From contig NZ_JAEVLT010000001.1 in assembly GCF_024494385.1 (NCBI RefSeq), positions 310,001-374,000 on the forward strand: a stretch of 64,000 nucleotides of DNA. The letters run 5' to 3'. This stretch comes from Bacillus sp. EB600. Its GTDB lineage: Bacteria; Bacillota; Bacilli; Bacillales; Cytobacillaceae. The notes under the pieces are model-generated. The model saw nothing but the letters and a program-made list of their open reading frames with translations. It did no database searches and was not told the DNA's origin. Position numbers and translations under genes: made by a program. Shown here one piece after another: positions 29,638-39,274 of the stretch. How positions within the stretch are numbered: the stretch's first letter is position 1; the number at the start of each line of letters is the position of its first letter.

Positions 29638-29666
29638 CATTTTTTCCAAATGAAACAACTTTATAC
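29638..29666 (-). promoter_or_regulatory. Candidate SigF promoter of dacF
   Basis: GTATA (29662-29666), 14 bases, then GGAAAAAATG (29638-29647) on the minus strand, close to the SigF pattern GywTA...GgnrAnAnTw with slightly short spacing. dacF is a SigF gene in B. subtilis. Confidence 0.45.
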
Positions 29667-29687
29667 AATTATTTCCTAAAATCAAAT

Positions 29688-29716
29688 AAAAAAAGTTCGA
29701 GATTATCATCTCGAAC
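29688..29716 (-). terminator. Intrinsic terminator of the deoB-punA-pdp operon
   Basis: Nine-base perfect stem GTTCGAGAT (29695-29703) with 29708-29716, followed on the minus strand by seven T. Confidence 0.85.
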
Positions 29717-29725
29717 TAGGAACAG

Positions 29726-31033
29726 TTATTTAGATGTTATTGCTTCGTAAATCAAAATAGGCGGTTCTACTTTTTCAGAAGAGATTTTAATATTTTCAAG
29801 CAGCTTTTCCTTTACTTCGGTAACGTCCTCAAAATTGCTGTAAATTGATACTAATGGTTCACCCTTTTGTACCCTATCACCAATTTTTTTCCTTAACACA
29901 AGTCCAACTGCTAAATCAATTGTTGATTCTTTCGTAGCTCTTCCTGCTCCTAAGAGCATGGCTGCCGTGCCAATCTCATCTGCGACTATTTCCGCTACAA
30001 ATCCAGCTTCTTTTGCTTCTAGGTCTAATATGTATTTTGCTTGCGGTAATTTAGCGGGATCATTAACAATAGATGCATCTCCGCCTTGTGAGCTTAGGAA
30101 AACTTTAAACTTTTCTAGCGCTGAACCATCTTTAACTGCCTTTTCCAACATTTCTCTTGCTTCCTGCAGAGAGCTTGCCCTATCAGCAAGATAGACCATA
30201 TGGCTGCCAAGCGTTAAGCAAAGTTCGGTTAAATCAGCAGGCCCCTTCCCGTTTAAGGTATCAATGGCTTCTTTCACTTCAAGTGCATTTCCAATTGCAA
30301 ATCCAAGCGGCTGACTCATATCGGAAATGACGGCCATTGTTCTTCTTCCCACATGATTGCCTATCTGAACCATAGCACTAGCTAAATCCCTTGAATCTTC
30401 AAGTGTTTTCATAAAGGCGCCAGCGCCTGTTTTCACATCAAGAACAATCGCATCAGCACCAGCAGCAATTTTTTTACTCATAATTGAGCTGGCTATAAGC
30501 GGAATGCTGTCAACGGTAGCTGTAACATCTCTTAGTGCATATAGCTTCTTATCTGCCGGGGTTAAATTTCCGCTTTGCCCAATGACTGCAATTTTATTTT
30601 TATTGACAAGCTCGATAAATTTTTCATTTTCAATTTCAACATGGAATCCTGCAATGGATTCTAATTTATCAATTGTCCCACCCGTGTGTCCTAATCCCCG
30701 TCCAGACATTTTCGCGATTGGAACGCCAACAGCAGCAACAAGCGGGCCAAGAACAAGTGTTGTTGTATCGCCAACACCACCTGTTGAATGTTTATCAACT
30801 TTAATGCCTTCAATTTGCGATAAATCAATTTGATCACCGGACTTTACCATTGCCATGGTCAGATCTGCTCTTTCTTGATCGGTCATTCCTTTAAAAAAGA
30901 TCGCCATTGTCAAAGCACTCATCTGGTAATCGGGAATGGTGCCAGCAGTATATCCTTGAATGATAAAATTAATTTCATCTGTAGAAAACACATTCCCGTT
31001 TCTTTTTTTTTCGATTAAATCGACCATTCTCAT
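29726..31033 (-). CDS. pdp: Pyrimidine-nucleoside phosphorylase
   Basis: 435 residues. Has the thymidine/pyrimidine phosphorylase signature around [17 protein letters not shown] and [11 protein letters not shown] (phosphate binding) near residues 80-125, and a C-terminal alpha/beta domain. It splits uridine, thymidine and deoxyuridine with phosphate into base and sugar 1-phosphate. Last gene of the catabolic unit deoB-punA-pdp, 18 bases after punA. Confidence 0.96.
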   Translation of the reverse strand: MRMVDLIEKKRNGNVFSTDEINFIIQGYTAGTIPDYQMSALTMAIFFKGMTDQERADLTMAMVKSGDQIDLSQIEGIKVDKHSTGGVGDTTTLVLGPLVAAVGVPIAKMSGRGLGHTGGTIDKLESIAGFHVEIENEKFIELVNKNKIAVIGQSGNLTPADKKLYALRDVTATVDSIPLIASSIMSKKIAAGADAIVLDVKTGAGAFMKTLEDSRDLASAMVQIGNHVGRRTMAVISDMSQPLGFAIGNALEVKEAIDTLNGKGPADLTELCLTLGSHMVYLADRASSLQEAREMLEKAVKDGSALEKFKVFLSSQGGDASIVNDPAKLPQAKYILDLEAKEAGFVAEIVADEIGTAAMLLGAGRATKESTIDLAVGLVLRKKIGDRVQKGEPLVSIYSNFEDVTEVKEKLLENIKISSEKVEPPILIYEAITSK

Positions 31034-31050
31034 GAAAAATCACCACTTTG

Positions 31051-31872
31051 TTATTTTGTAATAGTCTTGACCAATTCTTTTACATACGAAAGGAAGTTTG
31101 CTTTTACCCGCTCAGTCGTTTCAATCACTTCTGCATGGGATAATGGTTGGTCAAGAATCCCGGCAGCCATATTGGTAATGCAGGAGATTCCAAGTACCCT
31201 TAAGCCGCTATGACGCGCGACAATAACTTCAGGTACCGTTGACATTCCAACTGCATCTGCACCCAAGATTCGAAACGCCCGTATTTCAGCAGGTGTTTCA
31301 TAGGTCGGTCCTGTAAAGGCTACATAAACCCCTTCTTTTACCTCCAAATTTAACTTTGCGGCTGTTTGTTTTGCTAATTTACGCAGGTCTTTTGAATAAG
31401 CTTCCGACATATCGGGAAAACGTACGCCAAGCTGGGAATCATTGGGGCCGATTAGCGGATTGGAACCCATATTATTGATATGATCAGAAATAAGCATTAA
31501 ATCACCTGGAGAAAAACTTTCGTTTATTCCCCCTGCTGCGTTCGTGACCATTAGCGTTTCCACCCCAAGTCCTTTCATAACCCGGACAGGAAAGGTGACC
31601 TTCTCGAAGCTGTAACCCTCATAATAATGAAAACGCCCTTGCATTGCCACAACTTCAATCCCTTCAAGCAGACCAAATACTAACTGGCCGGCGTGACCTT
31701 CTACCGTTGAAACTGGAAAATCCGGGATATCCCGATATTGTATTTTCACTGGTCTTTCAATCTCATCTGCTAAAATGCCAAGGCCAGATCCGAGAATAAG
31801 TCCTAATTTTGGTGTTTTGTCATATTTCGTTTTTAAAAAAGCGACTGCGTTTGTAATTTTATTGAACTCCAT
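31051..31872 (-). CDS. punA: Purine-nucleoside phosphorylase
   Basis: 273 residues, trimeric PNP type. The phosphate loop GLILGSGLG (residues 23-31), [19 protein letters not shown], the base-binding Glu in [11 protein letters not shown] and the Asn in CITNMAAG are present. It converts guanosine and inosine (and deoxy forms) to base and sugar 1-phosphate. Its upstream gene deoB is separated by a family A repeat, so the two may not be tightly coupled despite shared function. Confidence 0.95.
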   Translation of the reverse strand: MEFNKITNAVAFLKTKYDKTPKLGLILGSGLGILADEIERPVKIQYRDIPDFPVSTVEGHAGQLVFGLLEGIEVVAMQGRFHYYEGYSFEKVTFPVRVMKGLGVETLMVTNAAGGINESFSPGDLMLISDHINNMGSNPLIGPNDSQLGVRFPDMSEAYSKDLRKLAKQTAAKLNLEVKEGVYVAFTGPTYETPAEIRAFRILGADAVGMSTVPEVIVARHSGLRVLGISCITNMAAGILDQPLSHAEVIETTERVKANFLSYVKELVKTITK

Positions 31873-31879
31873 TTACATC

Positions 31880-32094
31880 CCCCTCGTAAATTTTAGAAAA
31901 TTATAGTTTTAGTTACTATGGATAACTTTTTACCGGGTTAGACTAGTCCAGTTTCGGCGCCCAGCGGCTAGTGCCCTTCGCTCTTCTCCCTATGATAAGT
32001 CGACATCGGATCGCTTTCGCTCTCCGTGTTTCATTTATCTCAGTCGAAGCGCTCCAGGCCATACGCCGCTAAACGGGCGCTTGCGCTTTTGTTC
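31880..32094 (-). repeat. Dispersed intergenic repeat, family A, copy 3
   Basis: On the minus strand it begins GAACAAAAGCGCAAGCGCCC directly after the deoB stop codon, has the core blocks CGACTGAGATAAATGAAAC, GAGAGCGAAAGCGAT and GCACTAGCCGCTGGGCGCC, and ends in a diverged tail with GTTATCCATAGTAAC. It occupies almost the whole gap inside the deoB-punA pair. Confidence 0.8.
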
Positions 32095-33279
32095 TTACTT
32101 TAATTCTGTCAAGAAGCTTGATCCATATACCGGCATCTTCACTTTGAAGTTTTCGGCTACAGTTGCCCCAAGGTCGGCAAACGTTTTCCTGATTGGGATT
32201 TCTTTGCCCTCAGTTATCTGTTTTGAATAAACAAGTAATGGTACATATTCCCTAGTATGATCTGTTCCTGGATGAACGGGATCATTTCCATGATCGGCCG
32301 TAATCATTAACAAATCATTTTCCTTCATTTTCGCAAATACTTCTGGTAGCCGTGCATCAAACTCTTCTAATGCTTTTCCATAGCCGATCGGGTCACGACG
32401 GTGACCAAAGAGGGCATCAAAATCAACTAAATTCACAAAACTAAGTCCGGTAAATTCCATATCGAAGGTTTCTATCAATTTGTCCATCCCATCCATATTC
32501 GAAATTGTCCGCAGTGACTTTGTCACTCCTTCACCATCATAAATGTCTGAAATTTTTCCAATCGCAATTACCTCATAACCAGAATCCTTTAACTCATTCA
32601 TTACCGTACGATCAAATGGCTTTAAAGCATAATCATGGCGGTTGGCGGTTCGTTTAAAGCTTCCTGGCTTGCCAATGAAAGGCCTCGCAATTACCCGACC
32701 TACCATATATTTTTCATCAAGGGTCAGCTCACGAGCTATTTTACAAATTTTATACAATTCCTCAAGAGGGACGATTTCTTCATGTGCCGCAATCTGAAGG
32801 ACTGAATCAGCAGATGTATAGACAATCAATGCACCTGACTTCATATGTTCTTCTCCTAATTCATCTAGAATAGCAGTTCCACTCGCTGGTTTATTAGCGA
32901 TAACCTTTCTTCCAGAGCGCTTTTCTAATTCTGCAACCAGCTCTTCGGGAAAACCATTAGGAAAGACACGAAATGGGGTCTTAATATTCAAGCCCATGAT
33001 TTCCCAATGTCCAGTCATCGTATCTTTCCCATTTGATGCTTCCTGCATTTTAGTATAAACTGCTAGCGGCTTATCAGCTTTTTGAATCCCCTTTAATTCA
33101 CGTAGATTACTTAAACCCAATTTAGCCATATTAGGCATGTTAAGTCCATCCATTTGTTCAGCAATATGTCCGAATGTATCAGCCCCTTGATCACCAAATT
33201 TCTCTGCATCAGGTGCCTCACCTATCCCCACTGAATCCATCACAATTAAGAAAATGCGTTTAAACATTGTTGATTCCAT
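32095..33279 (-). CDS. deoB: Phosphopentomutase
   Basis: 394 residues, as in B. subtilis Drm/DeoB. Alkaline-phosphatase superfamily metal enzyme with metal ligands in [13 protein letters not shown], the phosphorylated Thr in KDTMTGHWE and the HGNDP and TDHTREY motifs near the C-terminus. It interconverts (deoxy)ribose 1- and 5-phosphate, linking nucleoside breakdown to central metabolism. The ATG at 33279 follows AAGGAGG by 7 bases; a TTG 21 bases upstream overlaps that site. A family A repeat abuts the stop. Confidence 0.96.
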   Translation of the reverse strand: MESTMFKRIFLIVMDSVGIGEAPDAEKFGDQGADTFGHIAEQMDGLNMPNMAKLGLSNLRELKGIQKADKPLAVYTKMQEASNGKDTMTGHWEIMGLNIKTPFRVFPNGFPEELVAELEKRSGRKVIANKPASGTAILDELGEEHMKSGALIVYTSADSVLQIAAHEEIVPLEELYKICKIARELTLDEKYMVGRVIARPFIGKPGSFKRTANRHDYALKPFDRTVMNELKDSGYEVIAIGKISDIYDGEGVTKSLRTISNMDGMDKLIETFDMEFTGLSFVNLVDFDALFGHRRDPIGYGKALEEFDARLPEVFAKMKENDLLMITADHGNDPVHPGTDHTREYVPLLVYSKQITEGKEIPIRKTFADLGATVAENFKVKMPVYGSSFLTELK

Positions 33280-33435
33280 ATTTTTTCCTCCTTGGTTCAA
33301 AAAAACAGAATACTTGTAAAATAAATGGTATTTTCATTTTCATTATTAAGTTTCCCAGAATAAACTTGAATAATCTTAGAATCAAATCTAGTTTGTCAGA
33401 AGTCTGACATCATTATATTACAGAATTGGACGAAG

Positions 33436-33467
33436 AAAAAGCCACCAAATTAATTTAGCAGCTTTTT
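33436..33467 (-). terminator. Possible terminator of xerD
   Basis: Imperfect stem AAAAAGC...CAAATTAATTTAG...GCTTTTT; minus-strand T run TTTTTC follows. Confidence 0.45.
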
Positions 33468-33500
33468 GAACAATACGAAATCCTTAATTCTTGCAAACTA

Positions 33501-34394
33501 TTAAGCTCGTGGATGAAATTTACTATAAACATCCTTTAACCTTGTTTTAGATACGTGGGTGTAAATTTGCGTTGTCGATATATCAGCATGTCCAAGCATT
33601 TCCTGAACGGCGCGAAGATCCGCACCGTTTTCCAACAAATGCGTAGCAAAGGAATGTCTTAATGTGTGTGGTGTCAAATCCTTTTGAATTCCCGCTTCCT
33701 TCGCCAGCTTTTTTAGTATTTTCCAAAAGCCTTGACGTGTTAAACGATGGCCATGGTGATTAAGAAATAAGGCATCTTCTCGCAGTTTTTTATTTACAAA
33801 AAATGGTCGGCCTTGTTCTAAGTATTGCTGCAAAGCATTTAATGCAGTCTTGCCAACCGGGATAATTCTTTCTTTATTTCCTTTACCGATACAGCGAACA
33901 AAGCCCATCGTTAAATGGATATCACCTACATCAAGCCCAATCAACTCACTGACGCGAATTCCGGTAGCATAAAGAATCTCGAGCATTGCTTTATCTCTTA
34001 TACCAAAATGATTATTTAATTTTGGTGAATCCAGAAGAATCTCTACTTCCTGTAAATTTAATACTTTAGGAAGTGCTCTTTCCATTTTCGGTGTTTCAAT
34101 ATGAACGGAAGGATCATGGTCTGTGACTTTATCTCTTAATAAAAACTGATGAAAAGCTCTTAGTGAGGCAATGTGTCTTGCCAACGTTTTGGAGGATTTC
34201 CCCTGCTCCTTTAAGAATCCTAAAAAATGAACAATATGAACACGTTGTACATCATTTAAAAGTAAAACATTTTCAACCTTATTTAAATAATGAATATAGC
34301 TTTTCAAGTCCCGTTCATATGAAATAATAGTATTTTTTGCAAGTCCTTTTTCAACAATTAAAAAATGCATAAAGTCTTTAAGTTGATCTTCCAT
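33501..34394 (-). CDS. xerD: Site-specific tyrosine recombinase XerD
   Basis: 297 residues. N-terminal SAM-like core-binding domain and C-terminal catalytic domain with the full active set: Arg in [11 protein letters not shown], Lys in the beta hairpin, HTLRH (His and Arg), HADIST and the nucleophile Tyr in TTQIYTHV. It resolves chromosome dimers at dif with CodV (XerC). It lies 8 bases after yqzK and downstream of fur, as in B. subtilis. Confidence 0.96.
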   Translation of the reverse strand: MEDQLKDFMHFLIVEKGLAKNTIISYERDLKSYIHYLNKVENVLLLNDVQRVHIVHFLGFLKEQGKSSKTLARHIASLRAFHQFLLRDKVTDHDPSVHIETPKMERALPKVLNLQEVEILLDSPKLNNHFGIRDKAMLEILYATGIRVSELIGLDVGDIHLTMGFVRCIGKGNKERIIPVGKTALNALQQYLEQGRPFFVNKKLREDALFLNHHGHRLTRQGFWKILKKLAKEAGIQKDLTPHTLRHSFATHLLENGADLRAVQEMLGHADISTTQIYTHVSKTRLKDVYSKFHPRA

Positions 34395-34401
34395 AATTAC
34401 A

Positions 34402-34629
34402 TTACTCCCCGTTTAAATAAAACAATACGAGCCGATCAAATATTGATGTGCCTGCTGCTTGTGATGAACTTGAAACCTTTAAAGCAGTGCCTTTTGGCTC
34501 ATCGTAACGATGATAACTTTGATATTCTTCATTTACCCACATCATACCATAATAAAAAAGAATCGTGCATCCTGTAAAAAGCAGAAAGACCTTTAGGGTA
34601 TGCACGGTAATTTTCATAAAATTAAGCAT
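34402..34629 (-). CDS. yqzK: YqzK family small membrane protein (DUF4227)
   Basis: 75 residues with one membrane helix (about 6-27, [21 protein letters not shown] region) and a short hydrophilic part ending [11 protein letters not shown]. It matches the YqzK family by sequence and by position between fur and xerD. Function unknown. The start is uncertain: the ATG at 34629 has GGGGG 8 bases upstream; an ATG 12 bases later is possible. Confidence 0.78.
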   Translation of the reverse strand: MLNFMKITVHTLKVFLLFTGCTILFYYGMMWVNEEYQSYHRYDEPKGTALKVSSSSQAAGTSIFDRLVLFYLNGE

Positions 34630-34712
34630 TTCCTCTTCCCCCAAACCATTTTTAGTAAAAGGTATGCCAAATTGGACAAGATTTATACCTAGTTAGGGAA
34701 AAAGACGGGTAA

Positions 34713-34745
34713 AAAAAAGCCTTTTAGAGATAAAAGGGCTTTTTC
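34713..34745 (-). terminator. Intrinsic terminator of fur
   Basis: Stem of about 13 pairs with one bulged C (AAAAGCCCTTTTA / TAAAAGGCTTTT), then eight T on the minus strand. Confidence 0.85.
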
Positions 34746-34754
34746 AGTCGTTTT

Positions 34755-35210
34755 TTATTGTAAGTCATCATTTTTTTCTTGGCATCGGCTGCAAATACCA
34801 TGGAATGTCAAGCGATGATCTTTTATCTTAAAATTCCATTTTGCTTCGACGGTTGCTTCAACATCCTCAAGAAGATCTTCCTGGATTTCATCGACTGCTC
34901 CACATTCTATGCATACAAGGTGATGGTGAAAATGTTCTGCGCCTTCTTGTCTAAGGTCATACCGAGAAACACCATCCCCAAAGTTAATTTTATCGACAAT
35001 TTTTAATTCAGTTAATAATTCCAATGTTCGATAAACGGTGGCTAATCCAATTTCAGGCGATTTTTCTTTCACCAGGAGGTACACATCTTCTGCGCTTAAA
35101 TGATCCTCTTCATTTTCCAGTAAAACGCGCACTGTTGCTTCCCGTTGGGGCGTCAGCTTATAGCTCGATGAATGAAGCTGCTTCTTAATTCTCTCAATTC
35201 TAGTCTCCAA
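34755..35210 (-). CDS. fur: Ferric uptake regulator Fur
   Basis: 151 residues. N-terminal winged helix (LTPQREATVRVLLENE, GLATVYRTLELLTEL) and a C-terminal metal domain with HFHHHLVCIECG and a final CSRC, the structural zinc cysteines. It represses iron uptake genes when bound to Fe(II). The start is a TTG at 35210, 8 bases after GGGAGGG; the ATG at 35231 lies upstream of that ribosome binding site and would add 7 non-homologous residues. Its promoter region carries a PerR-like box. Confidence 0.95.
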   Translation of the reverse strand: METRIERIKKQLHSSSYKLTPQREATVRVLLENEEDHLSAEDVYLLVKEKSPEIGLATVYRTLELLTELKIVDKINFGDGVSRYDLRQEGAEHFHHHLVCIECGAVDEIQEDLLEDVEATVEAKWNFKIKDHRLTFHGICSRCQEKNDDLQ

Positions 35211-35242
35211 CTGTAGTCCCTCCCTCGCCATAATCCATTCTC

Positions 35243-35270
35243 ATTATAGCAGATGAAAAAGGAGATTCAA
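35243..35270 (-). promoter_or_regulatory. SigA promoter of fur
   Basis: TTGAAT (35265-35270), 16 bases, TATAAT (35243-35248) on the minus strand, 33 bases before the start codon. Confidence 0.75.
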
Positions 35271-35271
35271 A

Positions 35272-35286
35272 ATAAAATTATTATAA
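35272..35286 (-). promoter_or_regulatory. PerR-box-like operator upstream of fur
   Basis: TTATAATAATTTTAT on the minus strand matches the Per box TTATAATnATTATAA with two mismatches and abuts the -35 of the fur promoter. B. subtilis fur is under PerR control (established). Confidence 0.6.
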
Positions 35287-35323
35287 ATAAGTGACAAAAG
35301 TTACTATTATATTATACTCATTA

Positions 35324-35965
35324 TTATTTAAATGAGTGTACGATTGTTTTCATTAATCCTGGGGATAGAAATGCCTCTATGCCAGATGCAACAGAAATAA
35401 ACAGGACCGCGATGATAAAGGCAAAAATATAGCGTTTAAATATCGGCATGATCGGCTGCCCGTATTTTTTCATAAACTGTTTTTTTATCATCAATAACGA
35501 AAATGACATTGACATTACTGCCATAATAATAAAGACAGGAATAATAATTAAATTTTGTGGTAAAATTGATACAAATGCCAGCATAAAGCCTTTCCAGCTC
35601 ATTTGGTTGACTAAAAACCCTACTGTAAAACCCACGACCATTCCTTTTATAAATAGAAGAATAAGGATTATTGGCAAACCAATAATCGAAATTCCGAGCA
35701 CCCACATTAACCCGATAAATTTACTATTATGAAAAAAACTCTGTAAAAATAAATCATTCGATTCAGCCACTTTCCCATTTGATACTTCACCAAAAAATTG
35801 GGATAAATAATAAAATAAATCCTGTTTCTGTGAAAAACTCATGCTATTCACGACGATCGCACCAAAAATAACACCCATTAAAAACAACATAACAACAAAG
35901 ACAAAGATCGAGGAATGCTCACGGAAATAACTTGCTGCGACGTTCTGGTACATTCGTTTTTTCAT
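35324..35965 (-). CDS. spoIIM: Stage II sporulation protein M
   Basis: 213 residues with about five membrane helices and the family motif FLMGVIFGAIVVNSM. With SpoIID and SpoIIP it forms the engulfment machine, where it anchors the complex in the mother-cell membrane. The ATG at 35965 follows AGGAGG by 7 bases; the longer open frame has no family similarity. Next to fur and endoQ as in B. subtilis. Confidence 0.94.
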   Translation of the reverse strand: MKKRMYQNVAASYFREHSSIFVFVVMLFLMGVIFGAIVVNSMSFSQKQDLFYYLSQFFGEVSNGKVAESNDLFLQSFFHNSKFIGLMWVLGISIIGLPIILILLFIKGMVVGFTVGFLVNQMSWKGFMLAFVSILPQNLIIIPVFIIMAVMSMSFSLLMIKKQFMKKYGQPIMPIFKRYIFAFIIAVLFISVASGIEAFLSPGLMKTIVHSFK

Positions 35966-36038
35966 TGCTTTTCCTCCTAAAACTCGGGTTATTACATTGT
36001 ATGCCTGTCCTAACAAATAATGATTAAATATAATGAAA

Positions 36039-36068
36039 AAACCGGGCGCCAAACTGGCACACCGGTTT
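36039..36068 (-). terminator. Intrinsic terminator of the nudF-endoQ operon
   Basis: Two-part GC-rich hairpin, AAACCGG (36039-36045 with 36062-36068) around an inner TGCC/GGCG pairing, followed on the minus strand by six T. Confidence 0.8.
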
Positions 36069-36073
36069 ACGAT

Positions 36074-37246
36074 CTAACTATTTTCATCAGCAATTTTTCC
36101 GTATTTCCCCCCGCCGCCTGCGGCCAGAGTTATCGTTCCTTCCCTAGCTTTCATGATCAGGTCAGCAACCTTTATAGGAACAACTTCCTTAATCGCCTTA
36201 TATGGAACCTCATGCAAGATTGCCATTTCCGTTCCAAAATACGACAGTAGCTTATCAAGTAATTTTGGTCCCAATCCCGGGATAAATTCAAGTGGGACTT
36301 GATGGATATACGGAGGTCTGTTTTCCGGTCCCTCTTCAGCCGTTTTCAGCTCTAAGATTCGATCGGCCACTCCTTTAATGATTTTTTTTGCACCGCAATT
36401 TGTACAGAAGCCAGCATTCTTGTCCAACTGATGCAAACAATGAGAGCATACGGTTTTATGATATTTGCCAAGTAAAGGATCAAGTCCGTAATTCGCAATG
36501 ATTTTTCTGTCCACTTCTCCTTTTAACGCCATTTTTAATTCTTTGAATGTCGGCTTCTCCATTGCCATGACTTGGTACTCACGGGCAATTTTAGCTAAAG
36601 AATGGGCATCCGAATTCGTGACAAATGGAAAGCTGTGCAGCTCTTGTAATTGATCGGCCATTTTTGTATCAGAGCTTAATCCGAGTTCAATACCATCAAT
36701 TAGGGTTGGATCAAGTACTTCTGCTAATGAGTGAGTAACTCCCTTTCCGTAAAGACTTTTAAAGGGAGTAAAAACATGAGCGGGAATGAATATACCCCCT
36801 AATTCTTTTACCTTTTTTTGTAATTCTCTGCCGCTTACATAGATACGCTGCGAGCTAAGTTGAATATTTTTCAAATGACCTGAAAGCCATCCCGAGAATA
36901 CCTTCATGATTTTTATCGATGGGAAATAGCTCAGCAAATGAATGGGTCCATTGGATTGTTCATCGTAAATTTCCAATTCCGATCCTGGAATAATCGTCAA
37001 GTCTCCAAATACCAATCCACCATCTGGATGCTCATAGACTTCCCCTTTAGAGATGAGGTTCTCTATTTCCAATATAACCTCGGGTGAATGACAGTCAATG
37101 ATCCCTATAATATTCAACCCTTTTTCATGGCGTGCATGTTTAATGATATTTGTAAACGTTAATGATTTAGCCCCAGTGATTTTTACTGGCTTTCCAGTCC
37201 ATGTTCTCCCGATGTGAATGTGCAAATCTACAAAAAAGGACTTCAT
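36074..37246 (-). CDS. Endonuclease Q homologue (YqxK), PHP domain
   Basis: 390 residues. N-terminal PHP-type metal domain (VDLHIHIGRTWTGKPVKITG in outline, IIDCHSPEV, SELEIYDE, IFIPAHVFTPF and TNSDAHS carry His, Asp and Glu ligands), then a zinc-finger (CSHCLHQL, FCTNCGAKK near residues 280-300) and a helix-hairpin-helix-like part (FIPGLGPKLLDKLLSYFG). This is the EndoQ architecture, the nuclease that cuts 5' of deaminated bases, known in some archaea and in Bacillus pumilus. The ATG overlaps the nudF stop by 4 bases. Confidence 0.85.
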   Translation of the reverse strand: MKSFFVDLHIHIGRTWTGKPVKITGAKSLTFTNIIKHARHEKGLNIIGIIDCHSPEVILEIENLISKGEVYEHPDGGLVFGDLTIIPGSELEIYDEQSNGPIHLLSYFPSIKIMKVFSGWLSGHLKNIQLSSQRIYVSGRELQKKVKELGGIFIPAHVFTPFKSLYGKGVTHSLAEVLDPTLIDGIELGLSSDTKMADQLQELHSFPFVTNSDAHSLAKIAREYQVMAMEKPTFKELKMALKGEVDRKIIANYGLDPLLGKYHKTVCSHCLHQLDKNAGFCTNCGAKKIIKGVADRILELKTAEEGPENRPPYIHQVPLEFIPGLGPKLLDKLLSYFGTEMAILHEVPYKAIKEVVPIKVADLIMKAREGTITLAAGGGGKYGKIADENS

Positions 37247-37797
37247 TTTTCCGCTAATGCTTCCTGCAATTGTAAATATTGCACAGCAAACATTGTTTTG
37301 GCATCATAGATTTTTTGTTCTTTTATATATTCAATCGCTTCATCGAGAGTTAATTCTTCGAGGTTAACAAATTCATCCTCGTCAAGTTCTGCTGCATTTT
37401 CTTTTTTTACTAACCCTTTTGCTATGTATACATGAACAATTTCATCAGCAAAGCCCGGTGAGGTATAAAAGGAAACTAATAATTCAAGATTCCTACACTC
37501 ATAACCCGTTTCTTCTTCAAGTTCCCGTCGTGCACAAACTGCCGGTTCTTCGCCTTTTTCAAGTTTTCCGGCAGGGATTTCAACAATGACTCTTTCTAGT
37601 GCCTTACGAAATTGTTCTACCATAACAATTTTATTTTCATCTGTTATCGCAATAATAGCAACTGCACCCGGGTGCTTAATGATTTCCCGCTTTGCCATCT
37701 TTCCATTCGGCAGTTCAACCTCTTGCAGGTGTAAACTAACTACTTTTCCAGAATAAATTTCTTTTGTTTGAATTGTTTTTTCTTCAAGACGGCTCAA
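37243..37797 (-). CDS. nudF: ADP-ribose pyrophosphatase NudF
   Basis: 184 residues. Nudix box in outline G-x5-E-x7-REL-x2-E-x-G (LEKGEEPAVCARRELEEETG), residues about 80-100. It hydrolyses ADP-ribose to AMP and ribose 5-phosphate. The start is a TTG at 37797 behind AGGAGTGA, giving a protein with the family N-terminus (SRLEEKTIQ); longer frames have no better ribosome binding site. Overlaps endoQ by 4 bases, so both are in one operon. Confidence 0.9.
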   Translation of the reverse strand: MSRLEEKTIQTKEIYSGKVVSLHLQEVELPNGKMAKREIIKHPGAVAIIAITDENKIVMVEQFRKALERVIVEIPAGKLEKGEEPAVCARRELEEETGYECRNLELLVSFYTSPGFADEIVHVYIAKGLVKKENAAELDEDEFVNLEELTLDEAIEYIKEQKIYDAKTMFAVQYLQLQEALAEK

Positions 37798-37946
37798 TAC
37801 ACTCACTCCTGTTCTAATCCGATATAATCTGCTTATCCATTTTATCATATATAGGTGTGGTGAAGGATGCTGTTGTCTTTACCTCTACCGTATTGTTTGT
37901 AGTCTGCCCAAGTCTTGAGTAAAATGGGGGAAAAAGGGGTGGAATA

Positions 37947-38861
37947 ATGAAAAAAAGAAAGCTTGGAAGCTCTACTATTCTAGTGAGTGAATTAGGACTC
38001 GGCTGCATGTCGATTGGGACGGATGAAAAAGCAGCACGTCAGATCATCAATGCTGCCTTAGAAGAAGGAATTAACTATTTTGATACAGCCGACTTGTACG
38101 ATCATGGTCTAAATGAGAAAATCGTTGGGGAAGCACTAAAAGAGGTTCGCGATAAAGTTATTATTGCTACAAAGGTTGGAAACCGCTGGAGTCAAGAAGG
38201 GGCTGGATGGTTTTGGGACCCTTCAAAGTCTTACATAAAGGAAGCAGTGAAAAATAGCCTCAAAAGATTAGGAACAGACTACATTGATTTACTTCAGCTC
38301 CATGGAGGAACATTGGACGACCCGATTGCTGAAACGATCGAAGCTTTCGAAGAATTAAAGTCTGAGGGCTTTATCCGCTGCTATGGTATTTCCTCCATTC
38401 GGCCAAACGTAATTCGCGAATATATCAACGAATCCTCGATCGACTCTGTTATGATGCAATACAGTATTCTTGATCGCCGACCTGAAGAAGAAGCACTGCC
38501 ACTTCTTCATCAGCATAGGATCAGTGTGGTGACCCGTGGACCCCTTGCTAAAGGGCTTTTAAGTAACAGGATGCTTGAAAAGGCTTCCTCCTCGATTAAA
38601 GAAAATGGCTATTTGGATTATAGCTGGAACGAGTTAACTGAAATCCTTTCAATGCTAAAGGAAAAAGCCCGATCACTGACTGAAGTAGCGCTTCAATTTA
38701 ATTTGGCGAATCCTGCTGTTACAGCTGTGATTGCTGGAGCCAGCAGTCCAGAGCAGCTCAGGGAAAATGCTAACGCGGTAAAAAGCCAGCCACTGACAAA
38801 AGAAGAAATTTTGTTCATTAAAGAAATCTCGAAGCTTGCTTCTTACAAACAACATCGATAA
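37947..38861 (+). CDS. yqkF: Aldo/keto reductase YqkF
   Basis: 304 residues, TIM-barrel NADPH-dependent reductase. Catalytic Asp in NYFDTADLYDHG, Tyr in the same helix, Lys in IIATKVGN and His in LLQLHGG are present, and the C-terminal cofactor region VTAVIAGASSPEQL is typical. The physiological substrate is unknown. Divergent from nudF; a G-rich ribosome binding site (GGGGTGG) precedes the ATG. A hairpin terminator follows. Confidence 0.92.
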   Translation: MKKRKLGSSTILVSELGLGCMSIGTDEKAARQIINAALEEGINYFDTADLYDHGLNEKIVGEALKEVRDKVIIATKVGNRWSQEGAGWFWDPSKSYIKEAVKNSLKRLGTDYIDLLQLHGGTLDDPIAETIEAFEELKSEGFIRCYGISSIRPNVIREYINESSIDSVMMQYSILDRRPEEEALPLLHQHRISVVTRGPLAKGLLSNRMLEKASSSIKENGYLDYSWNELTEILSMLKEKARSLTEVALQFNLANPAVTAVIAGASSPEQLRENANAVKSQPLTKEEILFIKEISKLASYKQHR

Positions 38862-38870
38862 GAAATCATT

Positions 38871-38901
38871 ATGGGGAGGCTATTTACGCTCCCCATTTTT
38901 G
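38871..38901 (+). terminator. Intrinsic terminator of yqkF
   Basis: Perfect stem ATGGGGAG (38871-38878) with CTCCCCAT (38889-38896), then TTTTT. Confidence 0.85.
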
Positions 38902-38910
38902 CATATACTT

Positions 38911-39153
38911 TCATTTAAACTCCTTCCAGTTCATGTTACTTTCAGACAAAAGTTCTTCAAATGTTTTATTTTTTTCTTTTAATCTTCGCTCTTGCCGCTG
39001 TTGTTGTTCCTCCTCTGCCTTTTTTCGTTCCTCTACTAGCTTTAGCTCTTGTTGCTTATCCTTTAATTGGTTCAATAAATCCTTGCTAATCATATCACCT
39101 AGCGTTACCGCTGAATCATCTTTTTTTGGTTTTTGCTTTGGTTGTTTCCTCAT
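38911..39153 (-). CDS. yqkE: YqkE family protein (DUF3886)
   Basis: 80 residues, highly charged and almost entirely one coiled coil (EERKKAEEEQQQRQERRLKE) after a basic N-terminus (KQPKQKPKKDD). It matches the small YqkE family, of unknown function. The ATG at 39153 has AAGGAG 8 bases upstream; a GTG 9 bases earlier overlaps the ribosome binding site. Confidence 0.82.
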   Translation of the reverse strand: MRKQPKQKPKKDDSAVTLGDMISKDLLNQLKDKQQELKLVEERKKAEEEQQQRQERRLKEKNKTFEELLSESNMNWKEFK

Positions 39154-39205
39154 TATTGTCACTCCTTAACTACTTTACTGATATTATAGCATTTTTTTCA
39201 TAGGA

Positions 39206-39235
39206 AAAAGCAGACTGGAAACCCAATCTGCTTTT
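39206..39235 (-). terminator. Intrinsic terminator of the thiolase gene
   Basis: Nine-base stem AAAAGCAGA (39206-39214) with TCTGCTTTT (39227-39235) and inner pairs; 40 bases after the thiolase stop. Confidence 0.65.
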
Positions 39236-39274
39236 GAATTTTAAGATCATATTTTTCTTGTATAGGCTCGTGAA

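Noticed and set aside
29139..29750. 203-codon plus-strand frame
   Set aside because: Antisense to dacF, whose catalytic motifs are intact; no ribosome binding site and low-complexity Ser-rich product.
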